A DNA stretch of 50,742 bases from positions 1-50,742 of the forward strand of contig NZ_JAEDAH010000026.1 in assembly GCF_020320395.1 (NCBI RefSeq), read 5' to 3'. Positions 26,230 through 34,406 of the stretch are shown piece by piece. The notes under the pieces are model-generated. The model searched no databases and was not told the DNA's origin. It saw nothing but the letters and a program-made list of their open reading frames with translations. Both the position numbers and the translations under genes were made by a program. The DNA comes from Thalassolituus marinus. Lineage in GTDB: Bacteria > Pseudomonadota > Gammaproteobacteria > Pseudomonadales > Oceanobacteraceae. The number at the start of each line of letters is the position of its first letter. Positions within the stretch are counted from its first letter, which is position 1.

Positions 26230-27146
26230 TTAATACTTCTTTTAATAAGGGCACCAGCTTTTGCATATGGCTCGGTAATGCCGATTTTATTGGTTGTATC
26301 AAGGTCGCTTGTTGAAAGAATAAACTTGGAAAATTCTTCTTTCAGGCGACCTTCTTTGTAGCAGTTTACCCAGCGACGATAATGATCACCCATGCGAGCA
26401 TTGGTATCTCGGAGCAGTCTGAGTCGGTTGATAATGTTAGCTTCAAACTGCTCGTAATTGCGGATCGGGTAGTGGTACACAGTAATCTCAGATTCTTCCC
26501 GGGCATTCACCCAGCGCCAGCCATGTTTGGCGCGGTGGTTACCGCCTTTCATTTTGATCAAGCCGTGCGGGTTTACGATGGTTTTCGGACTGATCTTTAC
26601 CAATAGCATGGAGACTGCATTATCACTGATCTGCGTTTGTGAGTTGTACAGAATCGGATTTTTAACGGCGTAGCCTGCATCTGTATAGTGGTAGTCAGGT
26701 TGCAGGCACTCTTCGGTCAGGACCATATTGCGGCGGTGTACGGTAACTACAGAGTCGTCGGAGCGAAGATGATCCTTTAAGGTCGTTCCCTCTGCTGGCA
26801 GCCAGAATTCATCCGCATCATTGGATATCACCAGGTCGGCTTTCAGTTTTGTGCGTGCGTAATCGGCCAGTTGTGTCATCCACAGCGCCTGTTGGTAGTT
26901 CTGGGCAGGCTGGTCTATTACGTGCAGGTCAAACTCGCTTTTCAGGGCTTCCAGTAGCTCACGTGTTCCATCGGTCGAACCGTTATCCATTACCGCAAAA
27001 CAGTCGACGCCCTGCGCTGCATGGAAACGGATGTTGTCTTCGATGATGTCGATTTCGTTGCGCACCAGCAGGGTCATGGCCAGGCGAACAGGGCCACGAC
27101 GGGTCAGGCGGTGCTTCCAGTATTGAAGAGGCTTAAGCAGCATCAT
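26226..27146 (-). CDS. Family 2-like glycosyltransferase
   Basis: About 306 residues. A GT-A fold is indicated by AMTLLVRNEIDIIEDNIRFH, FAVMDNGSTDGTRELLEAL and the DxD-type metal site ISNDADEFW, features of the glyco_tranf_2_4 group. It also has NPHGLIKMKGGNHRAKHGWR near the likely acceptor site. The frame can be extended to TTG 27155, but ATG 27146 gives the ATGA-type coupling seen throughout the operon. Composition is host-like here, so the gene belongs to the older half of the cluster. Confidence 0.8.
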   Translation of the reverse strand: MMLLKPLQYWKHRLTRRGPVRLAMTLLVRNEIDIIEDNIRFHAAQGVDCFAVMDNGSTDGTRELLEALKSEFDLHVIDQPAQNYQQALWMTQLADYARTKLKADLVISNDADEFWLPAEGTTLKDHLRSDDSVVTVHRRNMVLTEECLQPDYHYTDAGYAVKNPILYNSQTQISDNAVSMLLVKISPKTIVNPHGLIKMKGGNHRAKHGWRWVNAREESEITVYHYPIRNYEQFEANIINRLRLLRDTNARMGDHYRRWVNCYKEGRLKEEFSKFILSTSDLDTTNKIGITEPYAKAGALIKRSIK

Positions 27147-28186
27147 GAGTTGCAATCCGGGTTTGCAGGCAGAGTGTTACATTCAATGCCCAGCTGTTTA
27201 AGTAATGATGTCCATTCGGCGCTTGTATCCGGGCTGATCAGCGCGCTCACCTGTAATTCTGGCCTCAACCACTTGGCGGTTAGCAAGGCGGTTGAAACAT
27301 CGCCGGCGATTTTACAGTGTGGCGACAGTAACGGCAGTAATATTTCCATCGGTGTGCTGGCGGGTACGGCGATTGCCCGAAGAGGTATATGCCAGAGTGA
27401 GGTCATCTGCTCAGCCGTTGTCAGTGCTTGCTCTGTGCGCGGGTGATGCTTGTAACCAATGCTATTCCCACTATGGTCCAGCCATTCGCCCAGTACTTTC
27501 TGCATTGGGCTTATAACAGAGCTGTGCGGCAGTAGCAGGAGTCCCTGCAGCTGATCAATTGCTGTGTCAGTTTTGCCAAGACATATCCGCGCCAACTCGG
27601 CGAACTCAGGGCGTTGCAGGTTATCCGGTAAGGTTAGGCAAGGGCGCTTTTTCAGAGCAGGCAGGGCAAACTCAGGAAATGCCAGTACGCTGTGGTCAAT
27701 CCAGTCTGAGGCACCGATGGTTGCAGGCTGCTTCCACCACCAGCCATAGGCCACTTTCTTGGCAATATTGTCCAGAATCCGGTCTTTCAGCCAGTGCGTT
27801 TTACGGCCAAGGTAGCTGTAGGTTCCATCATCCAGATAGACGCCACGAGCATGGCTATGAGCCATGGCAAACTGAAACTCAATGCGGCGGTCGTTGCCAG
27901 TGTAGATCCAGTCGGGCTGCAGATCGGTTAGTCGTTGCTGAATCCATTTAAAGCTCAGTTGCCGCTGCTGGCGCTTACCGGAACCAGTTGCTTTGCTGGA
28001 TAAAACCTCCGTACGGGCAAACGGGGTGCCTTGCCAGTTTTGCAGTGCCTGCCTGAAGGTTTGAGTTGTGTCTGTCTGATCAATCAGGCCCAGTTCGGCG
28101 GTGTCACCGTGGGGAAGCTCCAGAGCAACCATTGCCGCAGTCAGTACATTAAATGGAGTTGAGGCCAGAAAGAGATGCTTAGCCAA
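27143..28186 (-). CDS. Sialyltransferase / polysialyltransferase-like glycosyltransferase
   Basis: 347 residues, GT-B-like. Three features of bacterial sialyltransferase families (GT38/GT52/GT80 type) can be seen in order: an acidic-acidic-Gly motif in GVYLDDGTYSYLG, an HP motif in IGYKHHPRTE, and a Ser/Thr pair in AGDVSTALLTA. The opening LFLASTPFNVLTAAMVAL also resembles that group. Sialic acid itself cannot be assumed, because no CMP-sialic acid genes are in the window and related enzymes use Kdo or other sugars. The start is TTG 28186 with GAGAGG about 8 bases upstream; no ATG precedes the conserved opening. It overlaps the KpsS-like gene by 8 bases. Confidence 0.6.
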   Translation of the reverse strand: MAKHLFLASTPFNVLTAAMVALELPHGDTAELGLIDQTDTTQTFRQALQNWQGTPFARTEVLSSKATGSGKRQQRQLSFKWIQQRLTDLQPDWIYTGNDRRIEFQFAMAHSHARGVYLDDGTYSYLGRKTHWLKDRILDNIAKKVAYGWWWKQPATIGASDWIDHSVLAFPEFALPALKKRPCLTLPDNLQRPEFAELARICLGKTDTAIDQLQGLLLLPHSSVISPMQKVLGEWLDHSGNSIGYKHHPRTEQALTTAEQMTSLWHIPLRAIAVPASTPMEILLPLLSPHCKIAGDVSTALLTAKWLRPELQVSALISPDTSAEWTSLLKQLGIECNTLPANPDCNS

Positions 28187-29312
28187 GCGTTTCTACCTCT
28201 CGCAGCAGATGCTGACAGGCAGCTTGAATGTGGTGATCGTCAGCTGATTGCCAACGTCCGGGAATCTGATATTCGTTGTGCAGGTAGGCGAGCAGCCCTT
28301 TGCGCAGGGTTGGGTTCGGAATGAACTGCACTAATTTGGGTAGCTGCTGTTCCAGCTCGTTCTGATTTTGAGCGTGGAGGGTCAGGCCGGGAATGTTGTA
28401 AAACGCTTGCCCCAGCACCAGGGTATTGATGTTGGAGATAACGGCCTCAATGCCCACAGTCGAGTTGATAGTCGCAACGCCAGCGGCATGCTGAATCAGT
28501 GTTTGTGTATCGCCCTGCAACAGCAGACGAATTTTGTTTGAGCGTTGCTCAAGCTGTTGTGCCAGATTCTGATAATCCTGATCGCAGGCCGGATGGGTTT
28601 TCATAATGATATGAGGCATGCGTTCACCGAGTGACTGTTCCGCCTGCAGCAGTGCATCGGTCAGGGCAAACATATCTTTCAGCCATGGCGAAAACAGCAC
28701 GATCTGGCTGTCGGTGTTGACCTGAAAGGGTATAAATATGTAGTGCTCGGGCAGTTCTGCAGGACGCTCCTTCTGAACAGTCGGCTTAGTTGTCCATTGA
28801 CCGGAGTAGCTCATGAAGAAAGTCGGGTCACGGGGAACACTGTTAAGAAAATTCACCCCTCTTGCATCCAGGGTGGTCATGTCTGGTAACAGACCATTCT
28901 CCATTACCAATGTCCGGAGTCCGGCTGATTTTGCTGCTTCAATTACGATGCGCTGGCGGAACTTAAGCCCATTCCATAACAGAACATGGGTTGCGCCGGA
29001 TCTTATCAGAGCCTGTTTGTAGACGGCCTTCAGCAGTTGTGCTTCCAGCATTTTTACCAAGCGGAATACGCGCCAGTAGCCATGTCTGCGTTGGCGTCCC
29101 TTGCGGCTGTTTTGCTTCTCGCGCAGGTGATCATCAACCAGTCCGGATAAGCACTGATCAGCCTGCTCAAGGTGCCGAAGCCAGCGAATATCCATCCACA
29201 GAAATTTGTGCCAGATAACACAGGCTTGCGCACCGGTCTTGTTCAGGTGCGCAGCCAGGTGACTGAAGTACTGCTGGTGGATTTTTCGCGCAGCAAAGAA
29301 AGCAATTTCCAT
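28179..29312 (-). CDS. KpsS/LipB-like capsule polysaccharide glycosyltransferase
   Basis: 377 residues of the Capsule_synth family, which includes the beta-Kdo transferases KpsS and KpsC. Landmarks are VMENGLLPDMTTLDARGVN, YIFIPFQVNTDSQIVLFS, IIMKTHPACDQDY and INSTVGIEAVISN. This protein may add a Kdo-like linker sugar to a lipid or core acceptor. I chose ATG 29312 because a GGGGGAA Shine-Dalgarno sits 5 bases upstream; the frame continues to 29330. No capsule export genes (kpsD, E, M, T) are nearby. Confidence 0.75.
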   Translation of the reverse strand: MEIAFFAARKIHQQYFSHLAAHLNKTGAQACVIWHKFLWMDIRWLRHLEQADQCLSGLVDDHLREKQNSRKGRQRRHGYWRVFRLVKMLEAQLLKAVYKQALIRSGATHVLLWNGLKFRQRIVIEAAKSAGLRTLVMENGLLPDMTTLDARGVNFLNSVPRDPTFFMSYSGQWTTKPTVQKERPAELPEHYIFIPFQVNTDSQIVLFSPWLKDMFALTDALLQAEQSLGERMPHIIMKTHPACDQDYQNLAQQLEQRSNKIRLLLQGDTQTLIQHAAGVATINSTVGIEAVISNINTLVLGQAFYNIPGLTLHAQNQNELEQQLPKLVQFIPNPTLRKGLLAYLHNEYQIPGRWQSADDHHIQAACQHLLREVETLG

Positions 29313-29360
29313 AAGTTCCCCCGAAAGCACATCGGAGTTTACCGTATTTTCTGGTGAAAC

Positions 29361-30230
29361 TCAGCCGGTCATCAAGAGCTGTTCCGGATGCAGCATCTCC
29401 TGTGTGATGGCATCCATCAATGCGTAGCGGTTGTTGTATTGTGAGCGTTTTTTACTTGGAACTTCTTCCGGTTTCTTACGCGGATATAGCAGTGGCAGGG
29501 CCACCCATACGCCGTCATCCGTGGCCTGACCTCCAAGCTCTTCCCAGAACTGATCATAATCAAACTGAATTTTGTTCAGTGTTTTTTCTTCTTTCTGGTA
29601 ATAGTGGTGAGCACTTGATATGGCGTAGATAGCCTGTACCCCGAGCTTTTGTGCCAAAATGGTCAGCATCAGGTACATAAAATTATGAGGACGGAGGCCG
29701 TAGGTGTCTTTGGTAAATTTCCGCGTTTCTTCCAGATTGCCGGAACGACCCTGAAAACCTCCGATCCAAAGGGCTTCATCGTAAAAATGCAGATGGGCCT
29801 GATAGAAAACTTCACCATCTACCAGAAATTTCAGGGTGCACTGTCCCTCGTATCGCATCAGATGGTTGTAATACAGAATCATCTCAACCAGTTTTCCGGC
29901 GACATAGGTCTCCCCCATCTTTAAGCCCTCGCCGTGAATGGCTCGCACGCCTTGCTCCCCCAGTTTCTGATGAAGGAAGCTGTAGTGGCCCAGTAATCGC
30001 TGTTGTGTGAATTCGGGCGATACTTCTTTGGTGACATAGGCTTTAAGCCGACACATAAACAGTAAATACGGATGCAGTGCTGGTACGTAGTCAATACCAC
30101 CTTGTTTCATACCCGCTATCAGTGTGCTGATCCAGCGGTGGTAGCGTACTCCCCAATACAGGGATTTGATTTTGTGTGTGTTCCGTTCATTCGTTGACCA
30201 GAACAAACGGATTGCGGATAAATAAGCCAT
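29361..30230 (-). CDS. VirK/YbjX family protein (DUF535)
   Basis: 289 residues from ATG 30230, which has a good AGAGGA Shine-Dalgarno; the longer frame to 30323 lacks one. The family is recognised by the N-terminal YRxxxK-like segment before LYWGVRYHRWI, the central LxFLVDGEVFYQAHLHFYDEALWIGGFQG and the HHYYQKEEKTLNKIQFDYDQFWEELGG region. Members such as Salmonella YbjX and Shigella VirK are linked to envelope stress, antimicrobial-peptide resistance and lipid A or surface protein handling, with unknown biochemistry. It is the first gene of the minus-strand surface-polysaccharide cluster, so it probably shares its promoter. Confidence 0.75.
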   Translation of the reverse strand: MAYLSAIRLFWSTNERNTHKIKSLYWGVRYHRWISTLIAGMKQGGIDYVPALHPYLLFMCRLKAYVTKEVSPEFTQQRLLGHYSFLHQKLGEQGVRAIHGEGLKMGETYVAGKLVEMILYYNHLMRYEGQCTLKFLVDGEVFYQAHLHFYDEALWIGGFQGRSGNLEETRKFTKDTYGLRPHNFMYLMLTILAQKLGVQAIYAISSAHHYYQKEEKTLNKIQFDYDQFWEELGGQATDDGVWVALPLLYPRKKPEEVPSKKRSQYNNRYALMDAITQEMLHPEQLLMTG

Positions 30231-30309
30231 GTATCGTCCTCTGAAAATGGCCGCAGTGTACATTTTTTTTGTAACGGAGTTGTAGATTTCTATGGGGGGG
30301 CTGTTACGT

Positions 30310-30354
30310 ATCTGCAACACCACTAGGCTATCTCAGAGGTGTTGCAGATTTTTT
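30310..30354 (+). terminator. Strong hairpin with T-run on the plus strand
   Basis: A perfect 12-bp stem (30310-30321 with 30338-30349) with a 16-base loop is followed on the plus strand by a run of T (30349-30354). Genes on both sides are on the minus strand, where the hairpin has no U-tract. It would end a plus-strand transcript, or act as an imperfect end for metF message. No plus-strand gene was found upstream. Confidence 0.55.
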
Positions 30355-30378
30355 ACGTGAGGAAGGGCTATGAAGGGG

Positions 30379-31203
30379 TCATACCAGGTTCTTCCATACA
30401 GCCAGGCTGGCTTCCGACTGGTTCATGGTATAGAAGTGCAGGCCCGGAGCTCCACCGTCCAGCAGGCGGCGGCAAATGTCGGTAACCACTTCTTCACCAA
30501 ACTTCACGATGCTGTCAGAGTCATCGCCGTAAGCTTCCAGTTGCTTGCGGATCCAGCGCGGAATTTCCGCACCGCAGCCGTCAGAGAAACGGGCCAGTTT
30601 GCTGTAGTTCGTGATCGGCATAATACCCGGAATGATCGGGATGTCTACGCCCATCGCCTGAACTCGTTCCACGAAATAGAAGTAGCTGTCGGCATTAAAG
30701 AAATACTGGGTGATGGCGCTGTCAGCACCAGCCTTCACTTTGCGCACAAAGTTTTCCAGATCTTTTTCAAAGCTGGTCGCCTGTGGGTGCATTTCCGGGT
30801 AAGCGGCAACTTCCAGAGTGAAGTGATCGCCGGTTTCTTCACGGATGAATTCAACCAGATCGTTGGCATAACGCAGTTCGCTGCCACCCAGGCCAGAACC
30901 TGAAGGCAGGTCGCCACGCAGAGCAACGATACGATCGATGCCCAGTTCTTTGTACTGGTCCAGAATGCCGCGAATTTCCGCTTTGCTGCCACCAATGCAT
31001 GCCAGATGAGGTGCAGCCGCAATGCCACGTTCCTGAATGGCTTTGACGATGGCGTAGGTGCGGTCGCGGGTAGAACCACCGGCACCATAGGTCACCGAGA
31101 AAAACTCCGGATTAAAGGCAGCGAGTTCGTCGCGCACAGTCAGCAGCTTTTCTGTCCCTTCCTCGGTTTTGGTCGGGAAAAATTCAAAACTTAAGGTAGT
31201 CAT
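30379..31203 (-). CDS. metF: 5,10-methylenetetrahydrofolate reductase
   Basis: 274 residues, flavoenzyme making 5-methyl-THF for methionine synthesis. The opening LSFEFFPTKTEEG contains the catalytic Glu region, and FFSVTYGAGGSTRDRT, PHLACIGGSK, DRIVALRGDLPSG and GADSAITQYFFNADSY are conserved family segments. It completes the methyl cycle with ahcY and metK upstream in the same direction. The ATG is directly preceded by a GTCNGAC heptamer array, so the leader between ahcY and metF has been remodelled by the repeat. Confidence 0.97.
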   Translation of the reverse strand: MTTLSFEFFPTKTEEGTEKLLTVRDELAAFNPEFFSVTYGAGGSTRDRTYAIVKAIQERGIAAAPHLACIGGSKAEIRGILDQYKELGIDRIVALRGDLPSGSGLGGSELRYANDLVEFIREETGDHFTLEVAAYPEMHPQATSFEKDLENFVRKVKAGADSAITQYFFNADSYFYFVERVQAMGVDIPIIPGIMPITNYSKLARFSDGCGAEIPRWIRKQLEAYGDDSDSIVKFGEEVVTDICRRLLDGGAPGLHFYTMNQSEASLAVWKNLV

Positions 31204-31208
31204 CTTTA

Positions 31209-31284
31209 GTCAGACGTCCGGCAGAAAAAGCCGGACGCTCCTGTTTATAAATTAAAGTCAGACGTCTGGCGCCAGGCGTCCGAC
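31209..31284. repeat. Two GTCNGAC heptamer arrays between metF and ahcY
   Basis: The first array (31209-31243) runs in 7-base steps: one exact unit, a GTCCGGC variant, an AGAAAAA insert, a GCCGGAC variant and a degenerate unit. The two variants pair to form a hairpin around the A-run. The second array (31257-31284) has exactly four units, two exact and two with one or more changes. Its two halves are nearly complementary 14-base arms. Confidence 0.8.
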
Positions 31285-31312
31285 GACAAGCTGGCGATGC
31301 AGCAAGCTCCGA

Positions 31313-32692
31313 TTAATATTTATACGCTTCTGGCTTGTACGGACCATCCACATCCACATCGATGTACTTGGCCTGAGCCGGAGTCAGCTTGGTGATCACA
31401 CCGCCAAAGCCTTCCACCATGTCTTTCGCCACTTCTTCGTCGAGCTTCTTCGGCAGAACCTTAACGTAGATGCTTTCTTTCTTCTCGGCTTCCATCAGAT
31501 CAGCGAACTTACGCTCGTACAGATAGATCTGAGCCAGTACCTGGTTAGCGAAAGAGCCATCCATGATACGGGATGGGTGACCAGTCGCATTACCCAGGTT
31601 CACCAGACGGCCTTCAGACAGCAGTAGCAGGTGATCATCAGCCGCTTCGTCACGGTAAACTTTGTGTACCTGTGGCTTAACTTCTTCCCACTTCCAGTTT
31701 TCGCGCATGAACGCAGTATCGATTTCGTTATCGAAGTGACCGATGTTACAAACAACCGCGCCGCTCTTCAGCTTCTGCAGCATGAACTTGTCACATACGT
31801 TGACGTTACCAGTGGTGGTTACGATCAGGTCAGTTTTACCCAGCAGATCGCCATCTACGCAATCCAGAGTGCCCAGGTTTTCACCATTGATGTATGGAGA
31901 AACCACTTCGTAGCCGTCCATACAGGCCTGCATAGCGCAGATTGGATCAACTTCGGTCACTTTAACAATCATGCCTTCCTGACGCAGGGAAGCAGCAGAG
32001 CCCTTGCCCACATCGCCATAACCGATAACCAGTGCTTTTTTACCGGACAGCAGGTGGTCAGTACCACGCTTGATGGCATCGTTCAGGGAGTGACGGCAGC
32101 CGTACTTGTTGTCGTTTTTAGACTTGGTAACGGAATCGTTCACGTTGATCGCTGGCACTTTCAGAGTACCGGCTTTCATCATTTCCAGCAGACGGTGTAC
32201 ACCGGTGGTGGTTTCTTCAGAAATACCGTGAATGGTCGCCAGCATTTCCGGGAAGTCGTTGTGAACCATCTCAGTCAGGTCACCACCGTCGTCCAGAATC
32301 ATGTTCGCATCCCAGACTTTATCGCCGTCTTTTTCAGACAGGATGGTCTGCTTGATACACCACAGGAATTCTTCTTCGGTCTCACCTTTCCAGGCGAATA
32401 CCGGAATGCCAGCGGCGGCGATAGCGGCTGCTGCGTGATCCTGAGTCGAGAAAATATTGCAGGAAGACCAGCGTACATCGGCACCCAGGTCCACCAGAGT
32501 CTCAATCAGAACCGCGGTCTGAATGGTCATGTGGATACAACCCATGATCTTCGCGCCCGCTAATGGCTGAGACTCTTTGTATTTACGACGCAGTGCCATC
32601 AGTGCTGGCATTTCGCCTTCGGCAATTTTAATTTCTTTGCGGCCCCAGTCGGCCAGACTCATGTCTGCAACTTTGTAGTCGGTGAAGGACAT
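31313..32692 (-). CDS. ahcY: S-adenosylhomocysteine hydrolase
   Basis: 459 residues. Splits S-adenosylhomocysteine into adenosine and homocysteine, clearing the inhibitory product of methyltransferases. It has the NAD-binding [14 protein letters not shown], the substrate region [13 protein letters not shown], and the C-terminal signature ending [13 protein letters not shown] that reaches into the partner active site. GGAG lies 7 bases before ATG 32692. A SAH riboswitch is common before ahcY in related bacteria, but its conserved core is not visible here. Confidence 0.98.
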   Translation of the reverse strand: MSFTDYKVADMSLADWGRKEIKIAEGEMPALMALRRKYKESQPLAGAKIMGCIHMTIQTAVLIETLVDLGADVRWSSCNIFSTQDHAAAAIAAAGIPVFAWKGETEEEFLWCIKQTILSEKDGDKVWDANMILDDGGDLTEMVHNDFPEMLATIHGISEETTTGVHRLLEMMKAGTLKVPAINVNDSVTKSKNDNKYGCRHSLNDAIKRGTDHLLSGKKALVIGYGDVGKGSAASLRQEGMIVKVTEVDPICAMQACMDGYEVVSPYINGENLGTLDCVDGDLLGKTDLIVTTTGNVNVCDKFMLQKLKSGAVVCNIGHFDNEIDTAFMRENWKWEEVKPQVHKVYRDEAADDHLLLLSEGRLVNLGNATGHPSRIMDGSFANQVLAQIYLYERKFADLMEAEKKESIYVKVLPKKLDEEVAKDMVEGFGGVITKLTPAQAKYIDVDVDGPYKPEAYKY

Positions 32693-32709
32693 AGTGGTCT
32701 CCGTTTGTT

Positions 32710-32737
32710 GTCGGACGTCTGACGTCAGTGGTCGGAC
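32710..32737. repeat. Four-unit GTCNGAC heptamer array (ahcY side of the four-helix-bundle gene)
   Basis: Four consecutive 7-base units start at 32710, 32717, 32724 and 32731. Three match GTCNGAC exactly; the third has a changed end. The array lies 18 bases upstream of the ahcY start and 16 bases beyond the stop of the four-helix-bundle gene. Its first 14 bases are identical to the first 14 of the array at 33129. Confidence 0.9.
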
Positions 32738-32752
32738 GCAATAATGTTTGTA

Positions 32753-33106
32753 TTACGCTACGCGAAGAGACTGAATTAAGCGGTTCAGCATGGCGAAGAT
32801 CTGATTAATAAGATCGTTCAGCTCATCCGTTACCTGACAGTAGCCCAGCGATGTCGCAATTAATAATTGAGTTTCAAGTTCAGTCAGTGAGCCCCGTGCG
32901 GTAAACAGAAAGCGACAGAAATCTTTATCACTTCCTCGTCCGCTTCCTTCGGCAATATTCGAAGGAATACTCACTCCAGCGCGTCTGAGCTGACTACTCA
33001 ATCCAAATCTTTCATGCTCTGGAAAAACCGAGGTTAGTTGATAAATACTACTCACTAACTGCATCGATTTTTGCCAGACGATTAATTCCTGATATTTCCT
33101 GCGCAA
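32753..33106 (-). CDS. Four-helix-bundle protein of the S23 / 23S rRNA intervening-sequence family
   Basis: 117 residues, all-helical. It has the family signature YQELIVWQKSMQLVSSIYQL, FPEHERFGLSSQLRRAGVSI, SNIAEGSGRGSDKDF and FLFTARGSLTELETQLLIA. The family includes proteins encoded in 23S rRNA intervening sequences and the Avd accessory protein of diversity-generating retroelements; function in isolated copies is unknown. Translation starts at TTG 33106 behind a near-perfect AAGGAGG (5-base spacing). The gene breaks up an otherwise tight metK-ahcY-metF series and is bracketed by GTCNGAC arrays at 32710 and 33129, which suggests insertion as a unit. No reverse transcriptase or variable repeat is present, so it is not part of a complete diversity-generating retroelement here. 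Confidence 0.9.
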   Translation of the reverse strand: MRRKYQELIVWQKSMQLVSSIYQLTSVFPEHERFGLSSQLRRAGVSIPSNIAEGSGRGSDKDFCRFLFTARGSLTELETQLLIATSLGYCQVTDELNDLINQIFAMLNRLIQSLRVA

Positions 33107-33128
33107 ATCAGCCTCCTTGCTGAAATGC

Positions 33129-33156
33129 GTCGGACGTCTGACTTCAGACGTCCGAC
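33129..33156. repeat. Four-unit GTCNGAC heptamer array (metK side of the four-helix-bundle gene)
   Basis: Four consecutive 7-base units start at 33129, 33136, 33143 and 33150; three are exact and the third begins with T. The array is also a perfect palindrome: 13-base arms (33129-33141 and 33144-33156) with a 2-base centre. It begins just downstream of the metK stop and ends 8 bases upstream of the Shine-Dalgarno of the four-helix-bundle gene. Confidence 0.92.
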
Positions 33157-33160
33157 CTGC

Positions 33161-34372
33161 TTACTGTCCCGCTGCCGCTTTCAGCGCATCAACCTTGTCA
33201 GTACGTTCCCAGGTGAACGCAGTGAAGGTTTTGGTCTTTTCCTCACCGTTTTCGGTGAAGGTGTAGCTGGCTTCAAATGGCTCACGACCAAAGTGACCGT
33301 AGGCTGCTGTCAGCTGATACATTGGGTTCAGCAGTTCCAGCTGGTTCTGGATCGCGTATGGACGCAGGTCGAATACTTCACGAACGGCCTTCGCCAGTTC
33401 GATGTCGCTTACCTTGCCGGTACCGAAGCTGTTAACAGAAACCGAGGTCGGCTCTGCAACACCAATGGCGTACGACACCTGAATTTCACAACGGTCAGCC
33501 AGACCCGCAGCAACGATATTCTTCGCTACGTAGCGACCCATGTATGCCGCAGAGCGGTCTACTTTGGATGGGTCTTTACCGGAGAAGGCACCACCACCGT
33601 GACGCGCCATACCGCCGTAGGTATCAACGATGATCTTACGACCCGTCAGGCCAGCATCACCTACCGGGCCACCGATTACGAAGTTACCGGTAGGGTTGAT
33701 GTGGTACAGAGTACCTTCGTGCAGCCATTCAGCAGGCAGTACGTGCTTGATGATGTTTTCCATCACGGCTGCGCGCAGGTCGTCCAGGCTGATGCTTGGA
33801 TCGTGCTGGGTAGACAGAACCACGGCATCAATCTTAGGTGAATCGCCTTCCCAGTTAATGGTTACCTGAGATTTTGCATCCGGACGCAGCCACGGCAGGG
33901 TGCCGTTACGACGCAGTTCAGACTGACGCTGACACAGCAGGTGTGCGTAGTACACAGGTGCTGGCATCAGGTTAGGTGTTTCGTTGGTGGCGTAGCCGAA
34001 CATCAGACCCTGGTCACCGGCGCCCTGATCTTCAGGCTTGGCACGGTCAACGCCCTGGTTGATATCAACAGACTGCTTACCAATGCCGTTCAGAACCGCA
34101 CAGGTTGCACCGTCGAAGCCCACGTCGGAGCTGTTGTAGCCAATGCCGGTAATTACATCACGAACGATGTCTTCCAGGTCAACGTAGCAGGAAGTGGTCA
34201 CTTCACCCGCTACCACGGCCATACCGGTTTTCACCAGGGTTTCTACCGCAACACGTGCGTATGGGTCGCGAGCGATGATCGCGTCCAGTACGGCATCAGA
34301 AATCTGGTCTGCAACTTTGTCCGGGTGGCCTTCGGACACAGACTCAGAGGTGAAAATGGAATATTCGCTCAT
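33161..34372 (-). CDS. metK: S-adenosylmethionine synthetase
   Basis: 403 residues. Makes SAM from methionine and ATP. Family landmarks are [18 protein letters not shown] near the N-terminus, [17 protein letters not shown] (ATP-binding hexapeptide region), and [19 protein letters not shown] (P-loop-like GGGAFSGKD). GAGGG lies 7 bases before the ATG. It follows sahR by 34 bases in the same direction, so the two are probably one operon under SAH control. Confidence 0.98.
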   Translation of the reverse strand: MSEYSIFTSESVSEGHPDKVADQISDAVLDAIIARDPYARVAVETLVKTGMAVVAGEVTTSCYVDLEDIVRDVITGIGYNSSDVGFDGATCAVLNGIGKQSVDINQGVDRAKPEDQGAGDQGLMFGYATNETPNLMPAPVYYAHLLCQRQSELRRNGTLPWLRPDAKSQVTINWEGDSPKIDAVVLSTQHDPSISLDDLRAAVMENIIKHVLPAEWLHEGTLYHINPTGNFVIGGPVGDAGLTGRKIIVDTYGGMARHGGGAFSGKDPSKVDRSAAYMGRYVAKNIVAAGLADRCEIQVSYAIGVAEPTSVSVNSFGTGKVSDIELAKAVREVFDLRPYAIQNQLELLNPMYQLTAAYGHFGREPFEASYTFTENGEEKTKTFTAFTWERTDKVDALKAAAGQ

Positions 34373-34406
34373 GTTAAGCCCTCAATTCAGTGGTTAACGC
34401 GCTTTG

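Noticed and set aside
31631-32563. 310-codon open frame on the plus strand opposite ahcY
   Set aside because: It mirrors a strongly conserved enzyme gene with biased codons; it has no ribosome binding site and no recognisable domain.
32693-32752. SAH riboswitch before ahcY
   Set aside because: Expected in related bacteria, but the spacer is short, consists of GTCNGAC units and lacks the conserved riboswitch core.
32753-33106. Diversity-generating retroelement based on the Avd-like protein
   Set aside because: No reverse transcriptase gene and no template/variable repeat pair occur in the window.
33129-33156. Palindrome after metK as an ordinary transcription terminator
   Set aside because: It has no T-run in the direction of metK transcription, and its heptamer structure matches the dispersed arrays, so it is treated as a repeat.
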